DNA from: Folioceros fuciformis
Taxonomy: Eukaryota > Anthocerotophyta > Anthocerotopsida > Anthocerotales
Direction of reading: 5' to 3'
Length of the DNA: 23,202 bases
Assembly (NCBI GenBank): GCA_049999805.1
Contig: JBNGIO010006304.1
Coordinates: 1-23,202 of the forward strand
The notes under the pieces were generated by a model, which did no database searches, was not told the origin of the DNA, and saw only the letters and a list, made by a program, of their open reading frames with translations. The position numbers and the translations under genes are program-made. The first letter of the stretch is position 1; each line of letters begins with the position of its first letter. Of this stretch, positions 1 through 9,557 are shown piece after piece.

Positions 1-402
1 TGGGTGGGCGGAATGCGGGTACAGACTGTGATGTCGGGGCTGGCGCCCAGGGTGCCCGCCGTGGGCGTAACGGGGCTGGGGCCTTTCGCCAGTTCTCGCT
101 CCAATTCTGGAGCCGACACTCCCAATCAAAGCCAGCAGCAGCAACAGCAGTGGCGAGGGGGCAATCGGAGCAGCGTCAGCCAGTCTCCCGCCACCAGCGT
201 CTCCATGGGGCTCAATCCCCTGGCAGGAAAGGGGGTCATGATGCCCCACCATCATCACCATCACTCCCAGCATCAGCACCAGCAGCATGGCATCGCAGGA
301 GCAGGTGGAGCAGTAGGAGGAGGCGGAGGAGGATACGACTCGGAGGGGGAGTCGGAGCGGAGAGTGGCGGACGATCTGGAGCTCACTCTGTGCACGCGGT
401 GA
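1..402 (+). CDS. 3' end of an unrecognised gene, EAR-like C-terminus (partial)
   Basis: The frame is open from the first base of the window, so this is the last exon or part of a larger exon; 133 residues are visible and it stops with TGA at 400-402. The tail is low-complexity: a run of six Gln near residue 45, six His near residue 83, six Gly near residue 106, then an acidic segment and the extreme C-terminus DLELTLCTR. DLELTL fits the LxLxL form of the EAR repression motif, which in plant transcription factors recruits TOPLESS-type co-repressors. His- and Gln-rich tails ending in such a motif are common in plant regulators, for example GARP/KANADI-like proteins that end near LEFTLG. No DNA-binding domain lies inside the window, so the family is not established. 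An overlapping frame at 150-506 is a shadow. Confidence 0.6.
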   Translation, partial: WVGGMRVQTVMSGLAPRVPAVGVTGLGPFASSRSNSGADTPNQSQQQQQQWRGGNRSSVSQSPATSVSMGLNPLAGKGVMMPHHHHHHSQHQHQQHGIAGAGGAVGGGGGGYDSEGESERRVADDLELTLCTR

Positions 403-1568
403 CGGGAAGGCGTGGGCGGGGCCAGGGAAGCGGGGGGGTCTGGCATTGGCTGGTGCCTGGAGCCATGTGGAGATGGTGCAACGTTGCGGATACAGGGTGG
501 GCGTAGCGTAGCAGGAGTAGCCGGGGCTTAGGACACTTAACACACAGCCAGCAAGCCGTGCAGGCAAGCCGCAGTCGTAGACGTAGTCGACGTCTGCCTG
601 CCTGCACAATTTTTGACAATGCTGGAGAGGCATTGCTGCTGCCGCACTCACGCCTCCTGCAGGTAACATCACTGTCATCAACTCATGTAATTGTCTGCTT
701 TTGCTTTTTGGGAGGTGCTTGCAGTAGAAGTAGTCGTGGTAGGAATGACAGGCATTTGACATCAAGAGTCACCTGTTTGTGGTGATGCAGGCAGGCATGG
801 CATGGCATGACATGGATGGCCACCGCTGGGACGCCGACAGGGGACAGGACAGGGTACAGGACAGGGACAACCGTCACAGACCACATACCGGATGAGCGTG
901 TATTTTGGCACCTCTTCTCCAGTCACTCACACCTCCATCGCAGCAGCAGCTTACGAACACGAACGACACAGAGACAAGGCCAAGGACGGATGGAAGTAAG
1001 GGAGGAAGGAAGGAAAGCTGCATGAGGCGTATATACATATCTACATATATATATGCCTAGAGTAGGAGAGAAACTTTGATGAGGTGGGCAGTGAGTGTCT
1101 GGATCTGTAAATATTTTGCATCGCCGTCTGAACTGAATGTGGCTGTGAAAGACTTTCTTGTTGACCTGTACCGCGGGCCTGCTTGCTGTGGCTTGGACGA
1201 TGGACGTCAAGTGAGGGGTACTCGAGCCCCTCGCAAAATTTTCTCACTTGTTAGCAGCAGCCTGTAATATTTCTGCTCGAATTAGTTGCTCGAAATGCCT
1301 GCCTGCCTGCCGCGCTTGTCATTTGTGCTGCTTATGGATAATCTGCTGCTGCCGTGTGTGTGATGATGAGTGCGGATGTGTCGCGAACTTGTCTGGGTTA
1401 TGGTTCCGGTTCAGGGCAGCAGTATGTTGTAGGTAGTGGTGGTGGTGAGGGCCGAAGAGGGACGCGATCGGTCCTCTCCTCGTCGTTGTCCTGTCCTGTT
1501 ATCCCTCGACATTAGCGGCAAGAGAGCTAGTTAATGAGATAGATGTGAGCAATGCGCCCGAGTGGAGT

Positions 1569-1588
1569 GTCGACAGCAGACTGTCGAC
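1569..1588. repeat. Perfect 8-bp inverted repeat (hairpin)
   Basis: GTCGACAG at 1569-1576 is followed by a 4-base loop and its exact complement CTGTCGAC at 1581-1588. It is not followed by a T-run and has no adjacent gene that would explain it. It could form a cruciform or an RNA hairpin, or be chance in GC-rich DNA. Confidence 0.5.
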
Positions 1589-1763
1589 CCATACACACTG
1601 TCACACTTACCTGCGTCAGCTTCACAGCGTGCGGTACTGGTCACATGGTGGGAGGAGGTGCAGCAGATCCGGCAGTAATGGCGGGTCGAGCGCAGGCCAG
1701 GTCCCATGCGTCCAAATGTGGCAGAGGGCGGAGCATGTTCCCCTCTCCCTCCCATCCGCATCC

Positions 1764-1800
1764 CGATTCCCGATTCCCGATTCCCCTTTCCCCTTTCCCC
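1764..1800. repeat. Short period-7 tandem array
   Basis: Three head-to-tail copies of CGATTCC run from 1764 to 1784 and merge into a related CCCTTTC-type array ending at 1800. It is a microsatellite-type array with no coding frame. Confidence 0.75.
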
Positions 1801-2035
1801 GTTCCAGTTGGCCTCGGGTGTACACCCTGTTGCGTAAGACGTACACACAAACCGCGTCTCCTACTAGTTCCTGGCCGTAACCTTTGGCCTTTGCCATTGC
1901 GTTTGGCTCCCGTCGGTGGGGACAGGCAGCACCTTGCGAGCCAGCGCGGGCGGTACCAAGAGCGTGTAGGTTGATGTCATCCTCGTTCCGTCCCGTCCAC
2001 TCCGGGCCCCGCCCTGCCCTGCCCTGCCCCGCCTC

Positions 2036-2135
2036 NNNNNNNNNNNNNNNNNNNNNNNNNNNNNNNNNNNNNNNNNNNNNNNNNNNNNNNNNNNNNNNNN
2101 NNNNNNNNNNNNNNNNNNNNNNNNNNNNNNNNNNN
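2036..2135. other. Assembly gap (100 N)
   Basis: Exactly 100 N, the usual placeholder for a gap of unknown size. GC-rich pentamer repeats directly flank it on the left and C-rich sequence on the right, so the break is probably due to a hard-to-sequence repeat. Confidence 0.98.
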
Positions 2136-2211
2136 CCCCCGTCCCCCACGTCACATCACGCCCTACCACCGCATCACGGCCTCCACCCCCATTTTCGCAC
2201 CTTCCTCCCGA

Positions 2212-2370
2212 GCTGCTGCTGTGGTGGTGGTGGTGCTGTAGTGCTGCGACGCTGCGGTGCTGCTACTGCGGTGCTGCAGCTGCTGTGGTGTTGCGGTGCT
2301 GCAGCTGCTGTGGTGTTGTGGTGCTGCTGCGGTGCTGCTGCTGTTGTGGTGATGTGGTGCTGCTGCTGCT
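2212..2370. repeat. Imperfect CTG/GTG trinucleotide repeat
   Basis: About 160 bases built almost only of GCT, GTG and GCG triplets, including a longer sub-repeat (GGTGCTGCAGCTGCTGTG type) seen twice near 2270-2310. Open frames crossing it are low-complexity Ala/Cys/Leu/Val strings without domains, so I do not call a gene here. Confidence 0.8.
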
Positions 2371-3404
2371 AATGAATACGATGCACTCTTTTCAGCCTCC
2401 AGGTACGTATACAGCTACATGCTTCCTCACCTCCACTCCAACCTTCAACCAGTAGGTAATGTGCGATATGTATGTGGTGTGCATTTGCAGCACGTCCGCC
2501 TGGGATATTAAGGGGGCAGGTGGGTGCAGAAAACCACCTTCCCCAAAATGCTTCCCCCGGGTTGGTTGTGGACACGAAACAAACCAGACATTCGTGGCCA
2601 ACTTGTGCATGGCAGTTTCACTTTGTTTAGGGCATGTGGGCTACGGTTTGGTGGAGTTGATGCAGCTGGGGAAAGAGGAAGGTGTTCGGTACAGTGAACC
2701 CAAGGTTGGGGAGGAAGAGGGAGCCTTGCCTTGCCTTACCTGGCCTCGCCAACATTCTGTTACGGTGGCTGCACAGACTGTTGGGAGTCGGTGGGCTACA
2801 CCTCATCGCCCCCATTTCCGCCCCCGTAACTTTGTCAGCAGTCCGCTGCACTGCCGTTGCCAACCGGGTACATCCCAACAAAGACCAAGCCTTGAAACCC
2901 AAAACAAAACATGTCAGGAATCGGATCCATGGGAGTTACACACACCCGCTGCCTAGCACACACACAAACTCACACACTCGTTCACGCAGTGTGGCATCAT
3001 CATTTCACAGACCTGCGAGCAGCACTCCGCTGCACTACATAGCGGCAGGCCATATCTGGGTCCGAGGAGGAGGATGATGACCCCGTGTCCATCATTCATT
3101 GCAGGCCCCACCGCACAACTTCTTCATCAACACATCTCTCCCACACAAGGCGCTTAAGCTGCTTGGCTGGCTGCTGCAACAGCTGCTTCCCCTTTCTCTC
3201 CAAACCTTTATTATCTAGCGCTGTAGGCCGTCCCCGCTTGGACCCTTTCCTTCCACGCTGCGTTCCCTCATGGCCTGGAAATCGGAATCCTGCGTTGCTG
3301 GGCTGTTTGTTTTGTCCGTGATACCACTCGTGTGAAGGCGGCACTGGCAGGACTGTTACACCCGCCGAGGCAGAGAGGCAGGAGGAAGACGCTTTCTGTT
3401 TTGT

Positions 3405-3424
3405 GGCAGGGGCAGGGGCAGGGA

Positions 3425-3485
<61 letters not shown>

Positions 3486-3503
3486 AGAGGCAGAGGCAGA
3501 GGC
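3405..3503. repeat. Hexamer array, GGCAGA/GGCAGG
   Basis: About 16 head-to-tail hexamers, mostly GGCAGA with GGCAGG interruptions spaced about every four to five units, giving a weak higher-order pattern. Because the period is a multiple of three, frames stay open as dipeptide strings: Glu-Ala and Gln-Arg on plus, Ser-Ala and Pro-Leu on minus. None has a flanking domain. Confidence 0.9.
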
Positions 3504-3786
3504 ATGGGGAGAGGGAGAGGTAGCGGCCGAGGCAGACGAAACGGGGTTGACCTCATCCCGTGGCTCCGTCTGCACGGGACGGGGGCCTCCGTCGCGCCGT
3601 GATCATAGCCTCCAGCACGAGCATGGCGTGAGTGCACGGAACGGGGTTCGTAACCGACGGGCCGCTTGGACTGGCTTTGCCAAACCCGCTGCCTGCCTTC
3701 CTGCCTTCCTCTCTCCATGCTCTCCAACATTACAATTCCCGTAGTCTACATACATACATACCTACATAACGTAATCGAAGCAAGCT

Positions 3787-3812
3787 GTTCGTGTTCGTGT
3801 TCGTGTTCGTGT
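3787..3812. repeat. Short hexamer array, TTCGTG
   Basis: Four clean copies of TTCGTG. No coding context is evident. Confidence 0.85.
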
Positions 3813-4083
3813 CCGGGGGCCATGAGCGCGTGGATTACTTCTCTTGCCCGGAGGCCCCGCTAATCGTCCACGCTCCGTGCGCGCAATCAAGCTGTTGCCC
3901 ACAATCATGCCAAACCCTAGTTATCTCTGTATGTACACCTCCATTACTGTACATTGCAGGGAGGGCATGTACACATACGCGTACGTGTATTACCTCCAAT
4001 ACTTTATGTCCACTCCTAATAACTCCTTGCTTCGTCTCCCGCACATCAACAGCCAGTACACCAGCGTCGCGTACTGTTCCTAC

Positions 4084-4163
4084 TCCTCCTCCAGCTCCAG
4101 CTCCAGCTCCAGCTCCCGCCCCTGCTCCTCCTCCAGCTCGTCCTCCTGCTCCAGCTCCTGCTC
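4084..4163. repeat. Hexamer array, AGCTCC and variants
   Basis: A run of AGCTCC units, five of them near-perfect, decays into TCCTCC and TGCTCC variants. It yields Ser-rich or Pro-Ala strings on plus and Trp-Ser or Gly-Ala strings on minus, typical of a repeat rather than a gene. Confidence 0.85.
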
Positions 4164-5262
4164 TTACTATGAACGCCATCCATTCCTTCGTCGTCATGAG
4201 CTGCTGGCTGCTCATCACTCATACAAGCTTCAAGCACACAGAGACCGGTAAAGAATTTGAGGCCCGACGCCTCTTGCCCTGCTCCCGCCCACATTATGTA
4301 ACGATCAACAACATTGTTGGCAATCTTGGATGTCAGCATCCCCCCATGCTTCTTCACTTTTGCTCCGTGCTCAGTATGTTATAACCCATATCGCCTTGCC
4401 TAGCCGGGCAACAGTCTGCTTGCAAACTGTCATTGTTAGATTGCTCTGACTGACCAGTTCTCCTATAGCCGCCTTTGCCTTTTGTTTTTCGTGTAGCTTG
4501 GGAGGCTAGCACCCCGGAAACATCTGATTCCTGTGTCCGCTTCTCAGCAATGTCTCCCATGGTCTGCTCTGCTCTGCTGTACAGGCAAAGGTCTCTGAGA
4601 CTCAGAAAACTGCGGGGATGCAGTCCAGATTTTGTGGGAGACGAACTCCGTTGCTCATATTCCAGTAGGCTTACTTGAGTTCGACAGCTATATCCTCGCA
4701 CTTTGATCACCTTCCCTTGTGCAACTGAACTGCATTCACCTTGCTGTGGGCCGGGCCGGGCCGTCGTGCAAACTTGTTCCAAGGAAAACAACACCTTAAG
4801 GCAGTGCAGAAGGAAACCGGAATGAAAAATTGAAACTTGTGTTTGGGGCAAAAGCAAGGAAGCAAGCCAAATTGGAGTGAAAGAGTTATCGAAATGCGGC
4901 CCAGCTTTCAATTTAATGTAGACATGTATGAATGGGTGTAGGTCACTAGTGAGAAGAAAACTCGTCAATTAGCACATGCGGCCTATCCCCTCGATCTGGC
5001 AAGAGTCGTGTGATATGGATAAGATAATATACATGTGTACATAATATGTATGTGCTGTACTGTACATTGTCCCGATCGAGGACTGAGAGGCATCTTGTCC
5101 GAGTTGGACGCGGGGCGCCCATGCTTGGAGTGAGCCAACGCCAGGCTCCAAAACCCTACCCGGCACCGAGCCCACGGCGCCAGACGCGGTGCAGCACATG
5201 CCAAGTGGCAGTTCCGTCCTCTGCCCTGAAGCAGCCCGAGGGCGAGGACCAGACGCCGCTGG

Positions 5263-5280
5263 AGTCGAGGAGCCTCGACT
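5263..5280. repeat. Perfect 8-bp inverted repeat with 2-base loop
   Basis: AGTCGAGG at 5263-5270 and CCTCGACT at 5273-5280 are exact complements. They lie about 20 bases upstream of the likely start of the 5302-6018 frame, where an RNA hairpin could in principle lie in the leader. Function unknown. Confidence 0.5.
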
Positions 5281-5301
5281 TTGGAGCACCGAACATGGCA
5301 G

Positions 5302-6018
5302 ATGGCCACCATGGAGGAATTGCCCACCGCGACTATGAGCATGAGCAGCCATGGGCTGAAGCGCAGGATCTGGAGCAGCGACAGCGCAGGGCCGTGTCCA
5401 GGCCCAAACCCAAGGCCGGGGCCGGGCCCAGGACCAGGGCCAAGCATGAGCCCGGGGGCGGGGTCGTGGTCGGGACCGGGACCGGGACCGGGACCAGGAC
5501 AAGGACCAGAGCCAGGAGCAGGAGCAGGACCAGGGCCAGGGCTAGGAGAGGGGCAGCCGCACAAATTTGGCAAGCTGGCTGAGGGTCACAGCCCGCGCAC
5601 GCTTACCTCTACCATGCTCGCATTGCAGAGGTGCATCACCGAGGTAGAGAGTACAGGAGTGGGAACCTCGTCCCAGGATCTTGCCGCCTTGCGCATCCAC
5701 GCTAAGCGCCTGGTTGACGTAATTGACGGTGTCATGCTTGCCGCTTGCGCCAGGGAGAAGGATCAGGCCGCGGCGCAGGCCGCTCTCTTTGCTAACCGCG
5801 AGGTGGAGAAATTGCGCCGCCAGAGGGACGCCAGTGAGAAGGCTGCCGCCGATGAGATTAGAAAGATGCGGGAGGAGCGGGCCACTGTGGAGGCGCTTGC
5901 TGCTGCCGAGCGTATCAAGCGTGTTGTTTGCCACGAGGCTGCCAATTTCGCTGGCCATTTGCAGCACAACAAGGTGGAGGATGAAATATCCTGTTTCTTC
6001 AGATACCTTTCTTCGTGA
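5302..6018 (+). CDS. Unrecognised protein: Gly-Pro repeat plus coiled coil
   Basis: I do not recognise the family. From the ATG at 5302 the frame encodes 238 residues; a second ATG at 5311 sits in a strong context (GCCACCATGG). Residues 30-81 are a Gly-Pro-rich repeat encoded by the GGGACC-type array. Residues 100-145 look globular or helical. About residues 145-207 are rich in Ala, Glu, Arg and Lys with no Pro, as expected of a coiled coil or single alpha helix. The last 30 residues contain three Cys. A stop at 5227-5229 closes the frame upstream, so it either starts here or is entered by splicing. The helical half lies outside the repeat and is unlikely to stay open by chance, which is the main reason for calling it. 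A possible polyadenylation signal follows at 7008-7013. Confidence 0.45.
   Translation: MATMEELPTATMSMSSHGLKRRIWSSDSAGPCPGPNPRPGPGPGPGPSMSPGAGSWSGPGPGPGPGQGPEPGAGAGPGPGLGEGQPHKFGKLAEGHSPRTLTSTMLALQRCITEVESTGVGTSSQDLAALRIHAKRLVDVIDGVMLAACAREKDQAAAQAALFANREVEKLRRQRDASEKAAADEIRKMREERATVEALAAAERIKRVVCHEAANFAGHLQHNKVEDEISCFFRYLSS
5395..5548. repeat. GGGACC/GGACCA period-6 array
   Basis: A degenerate array of GGGACC, GGACCA and GGAGCA units, with several perfect GGGACC copies near 5472-5495. It encodes the Gly-Pro repeat of the 5302-6018 frame. The other plus frame reads Arg-Thr or Gly-Thr and the complement reads Pro-Gly-Pro-Ala, so openness across it says little about coding. Confidence 0.85.
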
Positions 6019-7158
6019 CGGTAGGAGCGGGGTTTTTTTTGGCATCTGTGCTACATTGCTCCCCTCCACAACAGCTCGGCATCTGGCTTGCATATGGTGG
6101 CGGATGTATGTAGCCGTATTGCGTGGCGGAGCAATTGAATGGGGATGTGTCTATTACCTGCTTTGGTTCTCCTGTATCACGTACTCGGATCTTCTGGCAA
6201 TTGGCGCCAAGAAGTACGTCGAGTGTGTTCAGCTCTCAAAACACCCGACATTGGTTTTACGCATGTAGGTCTGGGATTTTGTTTTTTTGGTCAATGTTGT
6301 CTGTTTTCCTAGCTGTACGTTATTGAAGTTTGTTTGTAGGCGTTACTGGGTGCGCTACAGCCTTTCTTCTTTGGCAGCCCCAAGGTTCATCCTTTAGTGT
6401 GTGGACAGGTAGAGACGAGAGAGCAAAAACTAGATTGAGGTGTAGGCGTAGAGGGCGCGGCCACCAAACTTTTACTCTGCCTCCTTTTCTCTGTCACAAG
6501 CTTTATCAGACAAGACAGCAGGATGCAACCGTGATCCGATGGACATCGGAAGTGCATACCTACCAGGACTGTCAGTCGGGGCTACTGTCCGGCTATCTCA
6601 TTTTTCTGTTTCATTGGGAGGAGTAGTTCGGGAGTAGTTGGCTTCTGGCTGGCTGTGGAAAGGGACTTTAGTGTTCCTCCTGCTGGAAGGTTTTCCTGCT
6701 CAACCGGAGAAAGCATCAACTGGACAAAATGGGATGTCAGAGGTGACGAGCATGCATGCCCCAAGTTGCAGCTTTTCGCATTATGTTCCAGGGTGCGTTG
6801 GCAGGAAAGGCAAGTGAGATGGGGGTTCCTCGAGCAGCCCATTTCACGTTGCGCGTCATGGAATTATTATCATTTTTGCAGGTGACTGTTCCCAGTGAGC
6901 ACTCCGTCCCTTCAGGTGATCCAACGACTACGAAGAAACTCGGTGACCTACAGACGGACAGGGAGACAAGACGGCCTGGAAAGGTTCCTTGACGAAGGGC
7001 AAGGACGAATAAATGGCCATGAAGACTCTGGTAGATGGAAACCTTTAGGTACCCCTCTTCAAATCCGTGTTTGAGACAGGAGGTGATAGATCTAGGTTAG
7101 AAGCGGGCGATAATTGAAGTGTGGACAAATGAAGTAGTGGTAATAATGATACAGTCAG
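6019..7158. other. Non-coding stretch between convergent genes
   Basis: This lies between the stop of the plus-strand frame at 6018 and the stop of the minus-strand sialyltransferase-like gene at 7159. No further recognisable coding exon was found. One acceptor-like TTTTTGCAG near 6880 has no convincing exon after it. Much of it may be 3' UTR of the plus-strand frame. Confidence 0.45.
7008..7013 (+). terminator. Possible polyadenylation signal AATAAA
   Basis: A canonical AATAAA on plus, the first clear one downstream of the frame ending at 6018, and about 145 bases before the end of the convergent gene. Plant signals are degenerate, so this is only suggestive. Confidence 0.3.
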
Positions 7159-8517
7159 TTACACAAAAATTCGCAGGGGAGGAATGGTGATTTTGGCGTC
7201 CTGCAGGAATGGGATGGACGCGCTGTTGTTTTGCAATACATCAGCGTAGAAGAGGTATTCTGCGTCGTAGTCGTGGAGAGCAAGTTCCTCCCTCTGGTGG
7301 CTGTGGTAGTGGTGCTTTTGGCCCTGGATTTTCCCAAAACCGAATAAATCCACGTTGTCGCATAGACTTAGCGCTAGCACGACGGCCTGAAAGCCAGATG
7401 AGTAGTGGAAGTATTCGCCCCCATACTTTCTGGACCATTCCTCCACAGACCTGCCAGTCGTTGTGACAAACTTTGTGAGAGAATACCACTTGACAATCCT
7501 GAAGCAAAGCTTGTCGAAATGGGGATCCGTAACCAAAATTGGCGTTTCATGCAAGGGACCGCATCGGGCGATGTCCATGAGATGCGCAGGAGTGCACATG
7601 TAGACCATAATAGGAACGTCCGCGCCATGAAAGAAGCAGGAGCAGCCGATGGCACGCCTTGCACAATTGTGAAAGACGTTGCTGTTCATGAAGGAGAGTG
7701 TTGTTTTCTCGCCCACATGCTGCTTGAAGAAATGGGTATCCGCTGTGTTGATCCTGATCACCATCTCATGCGAGTCGATGAATGCTCCGTGCTGCGCGGA
7801 CAGTAGAATCCCGCTATTCCCCACCACAGCGCATGTCTTGTAGCGGCGGGTAAGCCCACGCTTGGCATGGTTGCCACCCCGGGCACGCGCGTAGTGCCTG
7901 TCCAAGGGCGCCTTCACCAGCTCCAGCATCTGCCCCATAATCTCAGGCTGAAACTGTCTCTTGCCAGCCCACTGCCGCACCAGTTCCTTGAAAGAATCCC
8001 AGTGCGGCCAGTACATCTGCCGGGAGAGCTCCACCTCCCACGGCTCAGGCCTCCCCTTGAGGGGCCTCTCTCTCTCCTCTCTGGAAAGGGAACCATCCTG
8101 CCTGCGATGACTCTGAAGATCCCTATTGGTCTTGGAAAAGTCCTGCTCAATATTGTGGTCCAGGACCTTGTTTATCGTCCGCGCCTGCAACGGCTCCAGC
8201 TCATCGACTCCCGCCAGTTCCAAAATCGTGCGATTGTTTGTCGCCAGAGACAGCGGCATGAGTTCTGCGTAAGACATGAGAGGCACCTCCGGCGGCTGCC
8301 GCTGCTGTATCCCTCGTCCCCGCTCCCAGATGAGAACTGGATTCAGGAAGGAGATGATGAGCAGCACCACAGCAAGGGCGAACAGGAAGAGCAGTTTCAC
8401 TCTCATAGATTTCATGAGGCTGGAGGCGAAGCAGCAACAAGTGAGTGCGGGATTCTGTTTCCCAGACTTCCCCTTTCCGGTCAGCGCCATAGCGAAGTCT
8501 TTCACATCCGCATCCAT
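7159..8517 (-). CDS. Sialyltransferase-like protein (GT29), SIA1/MGP2-like
   Basis: Single-exon frame for a type II Golgi membrane protein closest, from memory, to Arabidopsis SIA1/MGP2 (At1g08660), which is needed for pollen. From the first ATG (8517) it has 452 residues. Residues 38-63 form the membrane anchor, after a Cys-containing cytosolic tail; a stem follows to about 165. The GT29 motifs are intact: motif L begins CAVVGNSG at 229 and continues through HEMVIRIN; motif S is HYSSGFQAVVLAL near 371-383 with Cys386 and FGFG; motif III is HHYH at 402-405; motif VS keeps H415 and E420. Cys229 and Cys386 would form the family disulfide. N-glycosylation sequons lie at N95 and N430. Plants lack clear sialic acid, so the substrate is uncertain; Kdo or galactose transfer to pectin or arabinogalactan is discussed for relatives. 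The frame extends upstream without ATG. The ATG at 8490 (GCTATGG) and those at 8415/8406 are alternative starts. Confidence 0.93.
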   Translation of the reverse strand: MDADVKDFAMALTGKGKSGKQNPALTCCCFASSLMKSMRVKLLFLFALAVVLLIISFLNPVLIWERGRGIQQRQPPEVPLMSYAELMPLSLATNNRTILELAGVDELEPLQARTINKVLDHNIEQDFSKTNRDLQSHRRQDGSLSREERERPLKGRPEPWEVELSRQMYWPHWDSFKELVRQWAGKRQFQPEIMGQMLELVKAPLDRHYARARGGNHAKRGLTRRYKTCAVVGNSGILLSAQHGAFIDSHEMVIRINTADTHFFKQHVGEKTTLSFMNSNVFHNCARRAIGCSCFFHGADVPIMVYMCTPAHLMDIARCGPLHETPILVTDPHFDKLCFRIVKWYSLTKFVTTTGRSVEEWSRKYGGEYFHYSSGFQAVVLALSLCDNVDLFGFGKIQGQKHHYHSHQREELALHDYDAEYLFYADVLQNNSASIPFLQDAKITIPPLRIFV

Positions 8518-8956
8518 GTACGACTTGCAGGCAGCCTGCCTGAGAGCATGTGATACTATGCTGAATCCGATGGGTGACGCAGGCAGGCAGCAGCGTGAGG
8601 CTGGCCTGCGGGGTTGATCAGCCTCAACCTCCGAGACCACCCTGTCCCGCCCTGCAAGTTCCCAGCACAGACTGTCTCCCCATCAGCAAATCAAACATGC
8701 GACACTCCAAGAGCTGTCCCGTTGCACCATGTAACAAACGAACGTTTCGACCACGACCACCCAAGGACTTGAAGCCAAACAGCAAGCCGAAGTCGGAACA
8801 ATGGCCAATCAAGACCACTCCACCGCCTGCCCTTCCACCACCCCGGATCTGACGCCGCAAGCAACCTGTAGCACAGCCAGAGGCTCCACCTTTCACATCC
8901 ACGTGCACGAAAACCCGACGACCCACCTCCCACGCCACGCAAGCAATCTCCGTCTC

Positions 8957-8983
8957 CACACACACACACAACACACACACACG
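8957..8983. repeat. CA dinucleotide microsatellite
   Basis: An almost uninterrupted CA run, broken by one AA step, about 440 bases upstream of the sialyltransferase-like start codon. Confidence 0.8.
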
Positions 8984-9235
8984 ATACCGCCAAAACCCAA
9001 AAATCCCACGCTAGCACCCCGATCTCCGCCACCTGACCCACCTGGATCCTAGCTCCACGAAGTCTCAGCATCTTCACCAAGGCGGACAGGACCGGGGGCG
9101 AGGACAGGCCTCATCCCAAACACTCAGTCGCAGAGGTGATGGCGAGGAGATGCTAATCCCTGGCCCGCTACCGCCAATCCCCACGTGCCTCTCGCCCAGT
9201 AGAGATCAGGCTGTGGAGCGCGCTGCAATGGCAAT

Positions 9236-9266
9236 GGCGAGGGCGAGGGCGAGGGCGAGGGCGATA
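9236..9266. repeat. Hexamer array, GAGGGC
   Basis: Five near-perfect GAGGGC units. Like the arrays at 3405, 3787, 4084 and 5395 it has period 6, but the unit sequence is different. Confidence 0.85.
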
Positions 9267-9557
9267 GCAGTGGGGGATCCCCCGTCCACGCAGCTCCCGA
9301 CGCCTCATATCCCGTGATTGGATGACACCGGGCCAGGCCATTGCACGCGGCGTTGAAGCGGGGCGAAGCAGGAGGCGGGAGAAGGCAGGCAGAGGGTGGA
9401 TGCAGAGCAACACGGTGCGGTACTCCATCCAAGACCGGGCCGAGCCGCGCCGGGCCGGGCCGGGCAGCCCGGCTATCGAGCCCTCCCAAGGCGATGCCTG
9501 AGCAGGACAAGGCGCCTGCCGGTCTGGCCTAGACTGCCAGATGCGAGGTAGGTGTTC

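Larger units (their letters stand above)
403..2035. other. Non-coding GC-rich stretch, possibly 3' UTR and spacer
   Basis: I see no supportable gene. The first few hundred bases may be the 3' UTR of the gene ending at 402, but no canonical AATAAA signal stands out. It holds short imprecise repeats: a GGACAG-type array near 836-868, a TATA/ACATAT-rich patch near 1029-1060, a perfect hairpin at 1569-1588, a period-7 array at 1764-1800 and CCCTG pentamers at about 2011-2030 just before the assembly gap. Several short open frames on both strands exist but have no recognisable domain. Confidence 0.5.
2373..5229. other. Long intergenic stretch without a supportable gene
   Basis: No recognisable coding gene or RNA gene was found. 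Open frames of up to about 200 codons exist (for instance the minus strand at 4354-4968) but show no domain, and those over the hexamer arrays are dipeptide strings. The stretch includes three period-6 arrays, listed separately, and an AT-rich patch near 5010-5065 that could belong to the promoter of the frame beginning near 5302. Confidence 0.45.

Noticed and set aside
3096-3575. Minus open frame with Ser-Ala/Pro-Ala repeats
   Set aside because: It is kept open by the GGCAGA hexamer array, and other frames on both strands are equally open over the array. The flanking residues show no domain.
4354-4968. 204-codon open frame on minus
   Set aside because: No recognisable domain, mixed composition and no promoter or splice context; its length is possible by chance in a GC-rich region.
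5046-5582. Overlapping plus frame with Arg-Thr repeats
   Set aside because: It overlaps the repeat part of the 5302-6018 frame and ends just as the coiled-coil part begins; the latter frame has the better coding signal outside the repeat.
7867-8553. 228-codon plus frame rich in Leu and Arg
   Set aside because: Antisense to the sialyltransferase-like gene; codon structure of the real gene keeps it open.
8518-8640. N-terminal extension of the sialyltransferase-like protein
   Set aside because: The frame is open to a GTG at 8640 but has no ATG before 8517, and eukaryotic initiation at GTG is unlikely; an upstream exon cannot be excluded.
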